Shown here: one piece after another, positions 7,658 to 16,565 of the stretch | How positions within the stretch are numbered: the stretch's first letter is position 1 | Layout: each line of letters opens with the position of its first letter | Source of the DNA: Candidatus Zhuqueibacterota bacterium | GTDB lineage: Bacteria > Zhuqueibacterota > Zhuqueibacteria > Residuimicrobiales > Oceaniaggregativiventaceae | NCBI GenBank assembly: GCA_014728115.1 | Contig: WJME01000306.1 | Location: 1-55,323 of the forward strand | DNA: 55,323 nucleotides | Direction: 5' to 3' | Notes under the pieces: model-generated | The model's input: the letters and a program-made list of their open reading frames with translations, nothing else | What the model was told of the DNA's origin: nothing | Databases searched by the model: none | Made by a program: the position numbers and the translations under genes

Positions 7658-9028
7658 ATGAACATGCAACTTTTTGATACTATAATCGCTCCTGCGACTC
7701 CTCCTGGAAAAGGAGCCTTGGCCGTTATTCGTCTTAGCGGTCCGGATACTTTTTCCTCTGCCCGGCAATGTATTACTCCCCAAACGTCCTGGAATAACCT
7801 CAAAGCCAACAGGCAGGTTCTTGCTGATTTTTACGGACCGGATCAAAAACTTGTAGATCGAGTTATGGTGGTAAAGTTTATCCAACCTCACTCCTTTACC
7901 GGAGAAGATAGTCTTGAGATTTATTGTCATGGGGGTCCTTTTGTCGTCCAAACTATACTCGATCGCTTTTTGGATCTGGGTGTCCGTTTGGCCATGCCAG
8001 GCGAATTTACGCGTCGTGCGTTTATGAATGGAAAAATCGATTTATTACAAGCCGAGGCCATCCATGATCTGATCGAAGCAAAAACAAAAAACAGCCTTCA
8101 ACTCTCTCTGGATCAGTACCAAGGTCGGTTATCTCATTCCTTGTCTGAGCTCACTGCTGAGTTACGAGAATATGCTGCACTTTTGGAATTGGAGCTCGAT
8201 TTTTCCGAAGAAGATCTGGAATTCGTAAATCGGGAACAATTACTCCAAAAAATGGATAAAATCATTGCACCGGTCAGCTCTTTATTAGACTCCTTTGAAC
8301 ATGGAAAACTCGTCAACACAGGAATAAATGTCGCCATCATTGGTAAACCGAATGTTGGAAAATCGAGCTTGTTAAATGCGTTATTAAATGAAGATCGTGC
8401 TTTGGTGACGGATCTTGCGGGTACAACCCGGGACAGCATTCGAGAGTCTCTGGATATCGAGGGTCAACTTTATAATTTGATCGATACCGCGGGTATTCGA
8501 CGAACAAAGGATAGGTTAGAACTTTTGGGGTTGAAAAAGACTGACCAAGCCATCGATAAAGCGGATTTAATTCTTGCCGTCTTTGACCAAAGCCAGCCGC
8601 TTGATACCGATGACCGTCTCAATTTGGAAAAAATAAGCGGGCTAACCAAGCGTGTTCTTGTCGTTTTGAACAAATCCGATCAACCTGCGCAGTTAAGTGC
8701 TGATGATTTTGATTTTCAGAGCGTCTCTGTCTCTGCCACCCAATTGGACGGTTTGGAGGATTTAAAAAAATCCATGATCACGGCCTTTCAAATGGATTAT
8801 GATCAGAGCTATATGATTCTCATAAACAAACCACGACATCGGGACAGCCTAAAACGCACTATGAATCACTTGAATCATGCCAGAGAATCTTTGGTCAATC
8901 AGCTCTCCGCAGAATTTATCGCTATTGATATCCGGGCCGCCCTTGATGCCATCGGGGAATTGACCGGACATATTAGCCGTGATGATATTCTCAATGACAT
9001 ATTTTCTCATTACTGTATAGGAAAATAG
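7658..9028 (+). CDS. mnmE: tRNA U34 modification GTPase MnmE (TrmE)
   Basis: MnmE works with MnmG to add the carboxymethylaminomethyl (or aminomethyl) group at C5 of the wobble uridine in certain tRNAs. The 456-residue product has the N-terminal folate-binding domain ([20 protein letters not shown], then [16 protein letters not shown]). A helical domain with an inserted G domain follows: GKPNVGKS at 229-236, DLAGTTRD and the G3 DTAG. It ends in the catalytic CxGK motif as CIGK at the extreme C-terminus. The ATG at 7658 follows the terminator U tract with no Shine-Dalgarno; ATG at 7664 (MQLFDTII) is an alternative. An upstream GTG at 7640 lies inside the terminator stem and is not a credible start. 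Confidence 0.96.
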   Translation: MNMQLFDTIIAPATPPGKGALAVIRLSGPDTFSSARQCITPQTSWNNLKANRQVLADFYGPDQKLVDRVMVVKFIQPHSFTGEDSLEIYCHGGPFVVQTILDRFLDLGVRLAMPGEFTRRAFMNGKIDLLQAEAIHDLIEAKTKNSLQLSLDQYQGRLSHSLSELTAELREYAALLELELDFSEEDLEFVNREQLLQKMDKIIAPVSSLLDSFEHGKLVNTGINVAIIGKPNVGKSSLLNALLNEDRALVTDLAGTTRDSIRESLDIEGQLYNLIDTAGIRRTKDRLELLGLKKTDQAIDKADLILAVFDQSQPLDTDDRLNLEKISGLTKRVLVVLNKSDQPAQLSADDFDFQSVSVSATQLDGLEDLKKSMITAFQMDYDQSYMILINKPRHRDSLKRTMNHLNHARESLVNQLSAEFIAIDIRAALDAIGELTGHISRDDILNDIFSHYCIGK

Positions 9029-9035
9029 AGCATTT

Positions 9036-10949
9036 ATGATTAAACAGGATTCCTTTGACATTATCGTTATCGGAGCCGGACATGCTGGATGTGAAGCTGC
9101 TCTTGCCAGTGCTCGTATGGGTGCTAAAACCCTTTTAACAACGATGAACCTTTTCAACGTAGCACAAATGTCGTGCAACCCTGCAATTGGAGGGTTGGCA
9201 AAAGGTCATCTTGTCAAAGAAATCGATGCTCTCGGTGGTGTGATGGGTATTGTGGCTGATCTCAGTGGTATACAGTTCCGGATGCTGAATAAGAGCAAGG
9301 GCCCTTCTGTGTGGTCTCCGCGCACTCAGAACGATCGTATGGACTATACCCGGCACATGAAAATGGTCCTGGAATCTCAAGAAAATTTGTATTTACAGCA
9401 GCACAATATTTCCGATCTGATCATTCAGAATCGAGAAGTAAAAGGTGTCGTTACAGATTTTGGAACCTTCCTTGCGGCTCAAGGGGTTATTTTGTGCGCT
9501 GGGACGTTTTTAAATGGACTCATGCATGTGGGCTTGAAGCAAGTTGCCGGCGGTCGTTCCGGGGATATGCCTTCATACGGACTTTCTGAAACCTTAGCGG
9601 CACAAGGGTTTAAAGTAGGTCGACTAAAAACCGGGACTCCTCCGCGAATCGATGGCAAAAGCATCGACTTTTCAGCCATGATCGAACAGGTTGGCGATAC
9701 TCCGCCCGTGCCTTTTTCTCACCAGCACGAGTCCTTATCCGTCGAACAATTGCCTTGTTATCTCACCAAAACCACTCCGGAAACGCATAACATTTTGCAC
9801 TCTGGCTTAGATCGCTCACCCTTATACTCTGGTGTTATTCAAGGCACTGGTCCTCGTTATTGTCCCTCTATCGAAGACAAAATCGTACGATTCTCTGACA
9901 AATCCAATCATCAATTGTTTTTGGAACCCGAAGGTCGTTATACCAAAGAATACTATATCAACGGCTTTTCCTCTAGCTTGCCTGAAGATATTCAGTTAAA
10001 AGCGTTGAGATCTATTCCCGGCCTGGAAAAATGTCAGGTCACACGCTGGGCTTATGCCATCGAATATGACTATTTTCCACCTTCACAGCTGTACCCTACG
10101 ATGGAGACTAAATTCGTTTCCGGACTCTACATGGCCGGACAAATCAATGGTACATCTGGATATGAAGAAGCAGCCGCTCAGGGATTAATGGCCGGAATCA
10201 ATGCCGTATTAAAGCTGCGCCATCAAGATCCTTTTATTCTCGATCGCTCAGAAGCGTATATCGGCGTTTTATTGGATGATTTGGTCACCAAGGAACTGGA
10301 CGAACCCTATCGTATGTTTACCTCCAGGGCAGAATACCGGTTGCTTTTACGACAGGATAATGCCGATCTTCGTCTGACTCCATATGGCTATAATTTAGGA
10401 CTCGTAGATAAAAAATTTTACAATCATGTGTGTGAAAAGCAACACTCTATCGATCATTGGCTTGACGAATTACCCCGCTTGAGAGTCAAGCCTTCTGATG
10501 CCAATCCGATTTTAATTCAAAAACAATCGAACCCCCTTGAGGAAACAGAAAATATTGCTCAATTGTTAAAACGCCCGGAACTCGAGCTTTTAGACTTTGC
10601 TCCTCTATTTCAAAAACAAGAGCTATATACAACTCATACCCACTTTTGGAAAAAAGTGCGGGAACAAATAGAAATTGAAATTAAGTATCAAGGCTTTTTG
10701 GAACGCCAAAAACTACAAGTTAAAAAACTTGCAGAAATGGAACATCTGACCATTCCTAAAGATCTCGACTACCATTCGATCCACTCCATTTCTACCGAAG
10801 GAAAAGAAAAATTGATCCGGATCAAGCCCAGAACACTAGGCCAGGCTTCTCGGATCTTGGGAATATCTCAATCTGATCTTGCGCTTATTTTGGCTGCCAT
10901 CAATCGAAAAAAGGTTTCACGTGGAACGACTTTACAGGGTTCCACGTGA
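9036..10949 (+). CDS. mnmG: tRNA uridine 5-carboxymethylaminomethyl modification enzyme MnmG (GidA)
   Basis: This FAD-dependent partner of MnmE uses glycine/ammonium and a methylene-THF-derived carbon to modify wobble U34. The 637-residue product has the FAD dinucleotide fold [18 protein letters not shown] (from residue 13). It also contains [23 protein letters not shown], the [10 protein letters not shown] signature and the [19 protein letters not shown] signature. The C-terminal MnmE-binding helical domain contains RILGIS. Length is normal. It starts 7 bases after mnmE. The last codons contain one parS-like site and the stop codon lies inside a second. Confidence 0.97.
   Translation: MIKQDSFDIIVIGAGHAGCEAALASARMGAKTLLTTMNLFNVAQMSCNPAIGGLAKGHLVKEIDALGGVMGIVADLSGIQFRMLNKSKGPSVWSPRTQNDRMDYTRHMKMVLESQENLYLQQHNISDLIIQNREVKGVVTDFGTFLAAQGVILCAGTFLNGLMHVGLKQVAGGRSGDMPSYGLSETLAAQGFKVGRLKTGTPPRIDGKSIDFSAMIEQVGDTPPVPFSHQHESLSVEQLPCYLTKTTPETHNILHSGLDRSPLYSGVIQGTGPRYCPSIEDKIVRFSDKSNHQLFLEPEGRYTKEYYINGFSSSLPEDIQLKALRSIPGLEKCQVTRWAYAIEYDYFPPSQLYPTMETKFVSGLYMAGQINGTSGYEEAAAQGLMAGINAVLKLRHQDPFILDRSEAYIGVLLDDLVTKELDEPYRMFTSRAEYRLLLRQDNADLRLTPYGYNLGLVDKKFYNHVCEKQHSIDHWLDELPRLRVKPSDANPILIQKQSNPLEETENIAQLLKRPELELLDFAPLFQKQELYTTHTHFWKKVREQIEIEIKYQGFLERQKLQVKKLAEMEHLTIPKDLDYHSIHSISTEGKEKLIRIKPRTLGQASRILGISQSDLALILAAINRKKVSRGTTLQGST
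10914..10927. promoter_or_regulatory. parS-like ParB-binding site 1
   Basis: GTTTCACGTGGAAC is a 14-base near-perfect palindrome around CACGTG, matching the widely conserved bacterial parS consensus (GTTTCACGTGAAAC/GTTCCACGTGGAAC). It lies inside the 3' end of mnmG. Its centre is 25 bp from that of site 2, and the two sites are mirror images in the T/C position. Assignment is from sequence identity and origin proximity. Confidence 0.8.
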
Positions 10950-10952
10950 AAC
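10939..10952. promoter_or_regulatory. parS-like ParB-binding site 2
   Basis: GTTCCACGTGAAAC matches the parS consensus and spans the mnmG stop codon (TGA at 10947-10949). Together with site 1 it also makes a long inverted repeat, 15 bases per arm (GGTTTCACGTGGAAC and GTTCCACGTGAAACC), separated by about 10 bases. That could be read as a hairpin, but the sequence is parS on each arm. Confidence 0.82.
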
Positions 10953-11590
10953 CTACTCTTTTCCAGATCAGGACAAAAAGATAAACGCAGGCGGTGCAGA
11001 ACAACTTGATGTAAAACGAAAAGCCAAAGAATCCATAACAATGATTTTTACAGAGAGAATACAAGTCTTTGAAAGGCTTGTTGCTGTGCGTTCTCTTGTT
11101 TTACTATGACGGTCTCTGTGTTCCAGATTCGGTGCAGCGATCGGAAAGGGAGTTCTGTTTTAGACCAGGTTGTTTTTGCTCTTGTGCAAAACCGATTTTA
11201 TAGATAAAGAAAGATAATCGCAGAGAGCACAGAAAAAATTATAGCTAAAAGTTATTCTGTCTCGACAAAATCAAGGGATTCGCAGTTTACCCCCAAGTAC
11301 AAAAAAACAAAGAATAGAGTTTTTTTTAAATTTTGGGTTGCAACGAAATGATGGTGCAATGTCTTTTACCGTTTATTTTCCGTGATCTTTGTGTGCTCTG
11401 GTGAATTCTGATGACCTGTTTTAGAAACGTTCTGCAAAGACGTTAACGTCTTGTGTTTTAATTTAGCACTCTGATTTGCTGCCCATTTTGGACTGCAATG
11501 GTTTGTTTTGATATTTCAAAGCATGTAAAAACAAGAGAAAATATGACTCTATATAAGGTACTTGGGCAGCAGTAAGAAAAAACATTGTTT
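10953..11590. other. Gene-free stretch between mnmG and rsmG
   Basis: About 640 bases without a convincing gene; the longest plus-strand frame (10879-11109) is out of frame with mnmG and has no family features. It has parS-like sites at both ends. Inside lie a 16-base perfect palindrome (11437-11452) and a TTTTGC/GCAAAA short hairpin near 11173-11190. Phrases such as CAGAGAGCACAG (11221-11232) and TTTGTGTGCTCTGG (11388-11401) are similar in opposite orientations and resemble decayed copies of a short intergenic repeat. An isolated TTAGCACTC at 11463-11471 is half of a CIRCE site without its partner. The rsmG promoter probably lies in the last 150 bases but is not clear. Confidence 0.6.
11437..11452. 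repeat. 16-base perfect palindrome
   Basis: AAGACGTTAACGTCTT is an uninterrupted dyad with no loop. It is therefore more likely a protein-binding or structural DNA site than an RNA hairpin. It lies about 140 bases before the rsmG-proximal parS-like site. No regulator can be named from the sequence. Confidence 0.5.
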
Positions 11591-11591
11591 T

Positions 11592-11605
11592 GTTTCACGT
11601 GAAAC
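11592..11605. promoter_or_regulatory. parS-like ParB-binding site 3 (perfect palindrome)
   Basis: GTTTCACGTGAAAC is a perfect 14-base palindrome identical to the core of the classical parS site. It is centred 14-15 bases before the rsmG ATG, so bound ParB would also cover the rsmG leader. It lies about 6.5 kb from the midpoint of dnaA-rpmH, within the usual origin-proximal zone. Confidence 0.87.
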
Positions 11606-11612
11606 CTATGAT

Positions 11613-12227
11613 ATGAATACAACCAATCAATCCGATTTGGCAAAATTTGCAACTGTATGGTCTTTAACGGACGAGCAGGTCGAGCAGTTTAGCAGATTTA
11701 TTGATTTATTGGAATCGTGGAGTCAACGCACCAATCTTGTTTCCCGGCACGATATTGATCACATCGTTTTTCGACACGTGGAAGAGTCTCTATTTTATCT
11801 CGAAAGCGGTGTTCGTTCTGTCCATAAAATGGCAGATATCGGCAGCGGAGGAGGGTTTCCTTCCATTCCATTAAAGATTCTTTTTCCGGATTGGGATATG
11901 GTTTTAATAGAGTCAAAGCGAATGAAGGCGCTTTTTCTGCAAGAAGTTGTGGAGCATCTCAATTTGAAGCATATCACGGTGATCAATGCCAGAGCAGAAT
12001 CTTTACATCTATCGGATATCGATCTCGTGACTGCCCGGGCCGTTTCGTCGTTGCAACAATTGTGGGTCTGGGCCCGAGCCTGGCTCTCTCCATCAGGATG
12101 CCTGGTGACTCTTAAGGGGGGTAAAATGGATCAAGAAGAACAAGAGTTCTTGTCCTTATATACGGATAGCTCTCTAAGGGTTGTCGAAATATCTAACCGA
12201 AAACTCTATATTGTTCAGAACGCTTAA
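11613..12227 (+). CDS. rsmG: 16S rRNA (guanine-N7) methyltransferase RsmG (GidB)
   Basis: RsmG methylates G527 of 16S rRNA (E. coli numbering) using S-adenosylmethionine. The 204-residue product (start MNTTNQSDLAKF) has the N-terminal family segment QRTNLVS. The SAM-binding motif is ADIGSGGGFPSIPLKI (near residues 73-88) and is followed by LIESKRMKALFL. VTARAVSSLQQL and SGCLVTLKGG follow. An earlier in-frame TTG at 11562 would add 17 residues encoded through the parS site and is less likely. There is no clear Shine-Dalgarno. In many genomes parA-parB come next; here murQ does. Confidence 0.93.
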   Translation: MNTTNQSDLAKFATVWSLTDEQVEQFSRFIDLLESWSQRTNLVSRHDIDHIVFRHVEESLFYLESGVRSVHKMADIGSGGGFPSIPLKILFPDWDMVLIESKRMKALFLQEVVEHLNLKHITVINARAESLHLSDIDLVTARAVSSLQQLWVWARAWLSPSGCLVTLKGGKMDQEEQEFLSLYTDSSLRVVEISNRKLYIVQNA

Positions 12228-12250
12228 TTCTTTTTGAAAGGAGAATTGAT

Positions 12251-13162
12251 TTGAGCAGATCAATATTTGATGAAATTAAAGACCTTGTCACTGAAAGCAG
12301 AAATGAAAAGTCTAGGTATATCGACCGAATGTCGATCAAAGAGATATTAAAAATCATTAACGAAGAGGATAAAACCGTTCCCTTTGCCGTGGAAAAGGAG
12401 ATTCCATATATTGCTCAGGCAGTTGAGCACATCGAAAGCGCTTTTAAGCAGGGAGGGCGCTTGTTTTACGTCGGAGCAGGAACCTCTGGCCGATTGGGTG
12501 TTTTGGATGCCTCCGAAATTCCGCCGACGTTTGGCGCCGACCCCCAGATGGTTCAGGGACTCATCGCTGGTGGTCAGATTGCTTTGATCAAAGCCCAGGA
12601 AGGGGCAGAGGATGATAAGGAAAAAGGCAAAACAGATTTGATGGCCAGAGAAATCTCTGCTAAAGATGTGGTCTGTGGCATCGCTGCCAGCCGACGTACT
12701 CCTTATGTGATCGGTGCAATCGAACAAGCCCGAACATCCGGTGCTTCTACTCTTTACGTCACCTGTACGCCGCGCTCTGAAATGAATATCCAGGTCGATG
12801 TGGCTATTTGTCCCGTCGTCGGACCCGAGGTCGTTATGGGATCGACGCGGATGAAAGCCGGGACCGCAACAAAGCTGGTCCTCAATATGTTGACCTCGAC
12901 GACGATGATACGTATGGGAAAGGTCTATGAGAACATGATGGTCGATTTACAAATGACCTCCAAAAAGCTCGAAGAACGCTCTAAACGAACAGTAATGATG
13001 GTAACCGATCTTGAATACGATCAGGCAGCAGAATTGCTTGAAAAAGCCGGCGGACATGTCAAGGTTGGTTTGGTGATGTATCTTAAACAATGCGATGCAA
13101 ATGAAGCAAAAGAGCGTTTGCAAGATGCAGGGGGATTTGTTTACCGAGCTATACAGGATTGA
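12251..13162 (+). CDS. murQ: N-acetylmuramic acid 6-phosphate etherase
   Basis: MurQ cleaves the lactyl ether of MurNAc-6-phosphate to give GlcNAc-6-phosphate and lactate in cell-wall recycling. The 303-residue product has the SIS-domain signature GAGTSGRLGVLDASEIPPTF (from about residue 75). The etherase pattern GSTRMKAGTATKLVLNML also occurs, and the C-terminus has ARxxLxxAGG-like AKERLQDAGGFV. The start is TTG at 12251 and is supported by AAGGAGA 6-7 bases upstream. It is 23 bases after rsmG and 3 bases before mfd, so it is probably co-transcribed with both. No AnmK, MurK or NagZ gene is adjacent. Confidence 0.94.
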   Translation: MSRSIFDEIKDLVTESRNEKSRYIDRMSIKEILKIINEEDKTVPFAVEKEIPYIAQAVEHIESAFKQGGRLFYVGAGTSGRLGVLDASEIPPTFGADPQMVQGLIAGGQIALIKAQEGAEDDKEKGKTDLMAREISAKDVVCGIAASRRTPYVIGAIEQARTSGASTLYVTCTPRSEMNIQVDVAICPVVGPEVVMGSTRMKAGTATKLVLNMLTSTTMIRMGKVYENMMVDLQMTSKKLEERSKRTVMMVTDLEYDQAAELLEKAGGHVKVGLVMYLKQCDANEAKERLQDAGGFVYRAIQD

Positions 13163-13165
13163 TCT

Positions 13166-16100
13166 GTGGAAAAGCTGCTGAAATATCTTCGTCAAAGTAA
13201 ACCCTTTTTAAACCTTGTCGACAAGGTCTCTGCTAAACAATCTCAAACCTTGACAGGAGTGGTCGGCTCTGCGGATGCTTTTGTTTCTGCTCAGCTGTTT
13301 ACCTCTCTTGATCGTTCCATGTTGGCGGTATTCGCCAACAGCCAGGATGCTCAACCCTTTTATCAGGATGCATGCGAATTGATCGGTGATGACAAGGTGC
13401 TTTTGTTTCCAGCGCTTGAACGCCAGTTTTGGAATGAAATTGGCCCTTCGCATGCGCTGATCGGAAGGCGTTTAAACACCCTAAAAAAAATGATCTCTCT
13501 CCGTTCTTTACTGGTGGTGACGACCGTAGAAGCGATGATGGAAAAAATTGCAACGCCAGAAACAATGTCTGATGATATTTTGACATTTCAACAAGACATG
13601 GAATATGATTTTGAGAAAATCATCGCTTCTCTCGTGGACATGGGGTATGTCCGTGAGGACAGAGTGGATCAGCCCGGAGAAATGAGTGTACGCGGAGGGT
13701 TGTTGGATATTTATTTATTGGATGAACCTAATCCGGTCCGTATAGAATTCTTTGGCGATCAAGTCGAATCTATTCGAACTTTTGATGTGGATTCACAACG
13801 CTCAATAGAAAAAATTCCGATCATCGATGTCGTTCCCTTGAGCGCAGCCGGGATTTTTGAACCTCTTGACGAATTATCTGCATCCACCCCGGAGCGAAAA
13901 GGATGCCTGTTCGACTATCTATTACAGACCAATCTTCTCTTGATTCAAGATCTTGATTGGTTGATGCAAAACGGACTGGCATATCAAAACGAAATAAATG
14001 AAAAGATCTCTCAATATAATAACCGGTCCCGAACACAAACACTTTACTATGATGATCATTTTCTATCTTTCGATTCCGTGTCAAAGCAGCTGACCCAATC
14101 CACGCTCATCGAACTTGCACCCCTTAAACCTCATTTCCCGGTGATCGATTTTCCTATGCAATCTGTACAACCCTTTCAGGGAGATATGAAAGCCCTACGG
14201 GCCACTCTATCCACTCTTCCCGACGAGTGGGGCATCCGGTCTCGAGTCGTGGTCGCCTGCGATTCAAAAGCACAAACAGATCGTTTGCGCAATATTCTCA
14301 TCGATGAAGAATTTCCTTCTTTTGTTGCAGCCCGTCATATGGATCTATCAAAAGGCTTTTCCTGGCCCGATGCAGGCATTATGCTATTAACCAACGCAGA
14401 ACTCTTTAACCGCGTTCGCTTTTCTCGGTTGGATACGCTTGAAACACGTACCGTTTCGTTTAAGGAATTAGCCGAACTCAAAAATGGTGATTTTGTTGTT
14501 CATTCCGATTATGGCATTGGCTTATATCGCGGGCTCGAACATATCGAAGTCTATGGACGCAAACGGGAATGCATTATCATTGAATACAAAGACGGAGATA
14601 AATTATACGTTCCCACCGAAAAAATGGACTGTGTACAAAAGTACACCTCAAAAGAAAGCGCTGTTCCTACATTAAGTAAGCTGGGCAGTGTAGCCTGGGA
14701 ACGATTAAAGTCGAAAACAAAAACCCAGATCAAAGAAATTGCAGAGAATCTTATAAAATTGTATGCAACGCGGAAAACGAGAAAAGGATATTCTTTTGCC
14801 AGTGATACCGTGTGGCAAAATGAATTGGAGGCATCTTTTCAATATAATGAAACTCCTGATCAGGTCGTGGCTCTTGAGGATATAAAAAAGGATATGGAAA
14901 ATGACTTGCCTATGGACAGGCTGGTATGCGGAGATGTCGGTTTTGGGAAAACAGAAGTCGCCCTGCGGGCCGCCTTTAAAGCAGTCGATGGAGGAAAACA
15001 GGTGGCTGTACTCGTACCCACGACTGTACTGGCTCAACAACATTATCACACATTTAAAGAGCGCTTGAGTTCATTTCCGATAAGCGTGGATGTGATTTCC
15101 CGGTTTCGCAAAGCCAAAACGCAAAAGGAAATTATTCAACATATACAGAGCGGGAAAATAGATATCATTATCGGCACCCATCGGCTCCTCTCCAAAGATA
15201 TTGCCTTCAAAGATCTGGGACTTTTGATTGTCGATGAAGAGCAAAAATTTGGAGTGTTGCACAAAGAGCGATTAAAACTGCTAAAGAAGACAGTGGATAC
15301 CTTGACATTATCCGCCACCCCCATCCCACGAACCATGCAAATGTCTCTCATGGGTGCAAGGGACTTTTCCATCATCAATACTCCGCCTGCGAATCGGTTG
15401 CCCATTAAAAGTGAAGTCAGCCGTTTTGATCGCGAGCTTATCAGACAAGCGATTCTACGGGAAGTGAGCAGAAACGGACAGGTCTTTTTTGTCCACAATC
15501 GAGTACAGAGTATCTATGCAATCGCCGGACTTTTGCAGGATCTGGTTCCAGAAGTGACCTTTGCCGTAGCACATGGTCAGATGGAAGCAGATGAACTCGA
15601 AGCCATTATGTTAAAATTCACCAATGGAGAGATTCAGTGTTTGGTCAGCACCATGATTATAGAATCCGGAATTGATGTTGCCAATGCCAACACGCTGATC
15701 GTCAACAGGGCCGATCGATTCGGACTTGCTCAGCTCTATCAGCTTAGAGGAAGGGTCGGGCGTTCCAACCAACAGGCGTTTGCATATTTTTTAATCCCGC
15801 CCATCAAAAAATTAAATCGAACAGCCATAAAAAGATTGCAGGCGATACAGGAATATCATCAACTGGGTTCAGGATATCAGATCGCCATGCGCGACCTCGA
15901 AATTCGTGGCGCCGGACATATTTTCGGTGCAAAACAAAGCGGATTCGTAGATGCACTGGGGTATGAAATGTATACACGAATAATTCATGAAGCGATAGAT
16001 GAGCTAAGGCAAGAACTGGATATGGAGAAACCAAAAGAACAACCCGAGTTACCCGATATAGAGACACGTTTGAATATTCAGGTGGATGCTTATTTGCCTG

Positions 16101-16507
16101 AACCCTATATCCCATCCGGTACCGAAAGGGTGGAAATGTATAAAAAACTCGCTGCATCAAAAACATTAGATGAGATCGAAGCTTTGGAAATAGAACTCAA
16201 AGATCGATATGGCAGATTACCTATGGAAGCAGAAAATTTGTTGCATATCATTGCCATTAAATTGCTTGCAAAGAAAAACTGGATAAGTGAATTGTTGTTC
16301 AAAAACGGTCAGTTAAAGGGAAAATTTTATGCGCAAGGGATCCCGACCGGGGAACAATTCAGGGAATGGATTGGTACAATCGTGCAAAAAGGCGGAACCG
16401 AATTTCAGCTAAAACAAGAAAAAAATACCCTTCATTTCAACTTTCCTCTGTCACCCGATAATAACTCTTTATTGCAGACCAGAGATTTTTTAAAAATGAT
16501 TGCATGA
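13166..16507 (+). CDS. mfd: Transcription-repair coupling factor Mfd
   Basis: Mfd pushes stalled RNA polymerase off DNA lesions and recruits UvrA. The 1113-residue product has the UvrB-like N-terminal region. Next is the RNA-polymerase-interacting domain starting near residue 425 (ELKNGDFVVHSDYGIGLYRG, then GDKLYVPTEKMD). The RecG-like translocase has Walker A GDVGFGKTEVALRAAF (about 589), DEEQ box at about 690-693, SATPIPRTMQMSL, and motif VI RADRFGLAQLYQLRGRVGRS. A C-terminal TRCF/D7 domain ends the protein. It starts with GTG 3 bases after murQ, with AGGA 8 bases upstream. Length and domain order are normal. Confidence 0.97.
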   Translation: MEKLLKYLRQSKPFLNLVDKVSAKQSQTLTGVVGSADAFVSAQLFTSLDRSMLAVFANSQDAQPFYQDACELIGDDKVLLFPALERQFWNEIGPSHALIGRRLNTLKKMISLRSLLVVTTVEAMMEKIATPETMSDDILTFQQDMEYDFEKIIASLVDMGYVREDRVDQPGEMSVRGGLLDIYLLDEPNPVRIEFFGDQVESIRTFDVDSQRSIEKIPIIDVVPLSAAGIFEPLDELSASTPERKGCLFDYLLQTNLLLIQDLDWLMQNGLAYQNEINEKISQYNNRSRTQTLYYDDHFLSFDSVSKQLTQSTLIELAPLKPHFPVIDFPMQSVQPFQGDMKALRATLSTLPDEWGIRSRVVVACDSKAQTDRLRNILIDEEFPSFVAARHMDLSKGFSWPDAGIMLLTNAELFNRVRFSRLDTLETRTVSFKELAELKNGDFVVHSDYGIGLYRGLEHIEVYGRKRECIIIEYKDGDKLYVPTEKMDCVQKYTSKESAVPTLSKLGSVAWERLKSKTKTQIKEIAENLIKLYATRKTRKGYSFASDTVWQNELEASFQYNETPDQVVALEDIKKDMENDLPMDRLVCGDVGFGKTEVALRAAFKAVDGGKQVAVLVPTTVLAQQHYHTFKERLSSFPISVDVISRFRKAKTQKEIIQHIQSGKIDIIIGTHRLLSKDIAFKDLGLLIVDEEQKFGVLHKERLKLLKKTVDTLTLSATPIPRTMQMSLMGARDFSIINTPPANRLPIKSEVSRFDRELIRQAILREVSRNGQVFFVHNRVQSIYAIAGLLQDLVPEVTFAVAHGQMEADELEAIMLKFTNGEIQCLVSTMIIESGIDVANANTLIVNRADRFGLAQLYQLRGRVGRSNQQAFAYFLIPPIKKLNRTAIKRLQAIQEYHQLGSGYQIAMRDLEIRGAGHIFGAKQSGFVDALGYEMYTRIIHEAIDELRQELDMEKPKEQPELPDIETRLNIQVDAYLPEPYIPSGTERVEMYKKLAASKTLDEIEALEIELKDRYGRLPMEAENLLHIIAIKLLAKKNWISELLFKNGQLKGKFYAQGIPTGEQFREWIGTIVQKGGTEFQLKQEKNTLHFNFPLSPDNNSLLQTRDFLKMIA

Positions 16508-16565
16508 TTGCAAAATCATTCGTTTATTCAATTTTCGGGTTGTGTGCTAAAGCTATGGAGATGAC

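Noticed and set aside
10879..11109. A 76-codon plus-strand frame across the mnmG end
   Set aside because: It overlaps mnmG out of frame, has no recognisable family pattern and no ribosome site; the codons after the mnmG stop look like non-coding sequence.
11463..11471. TTAGCACTC, half of a CIRCE operator
   Set aside because: The matching GAGTGCTAA arm is absent nine bases later, and no chaperone gene follows.
11771..11786. CACGTG inside rsmG as a fourth parS site
   Set aside because: Only the hexamer core and part of the right arm match; the left arm bears no similarity to the parS consensus.
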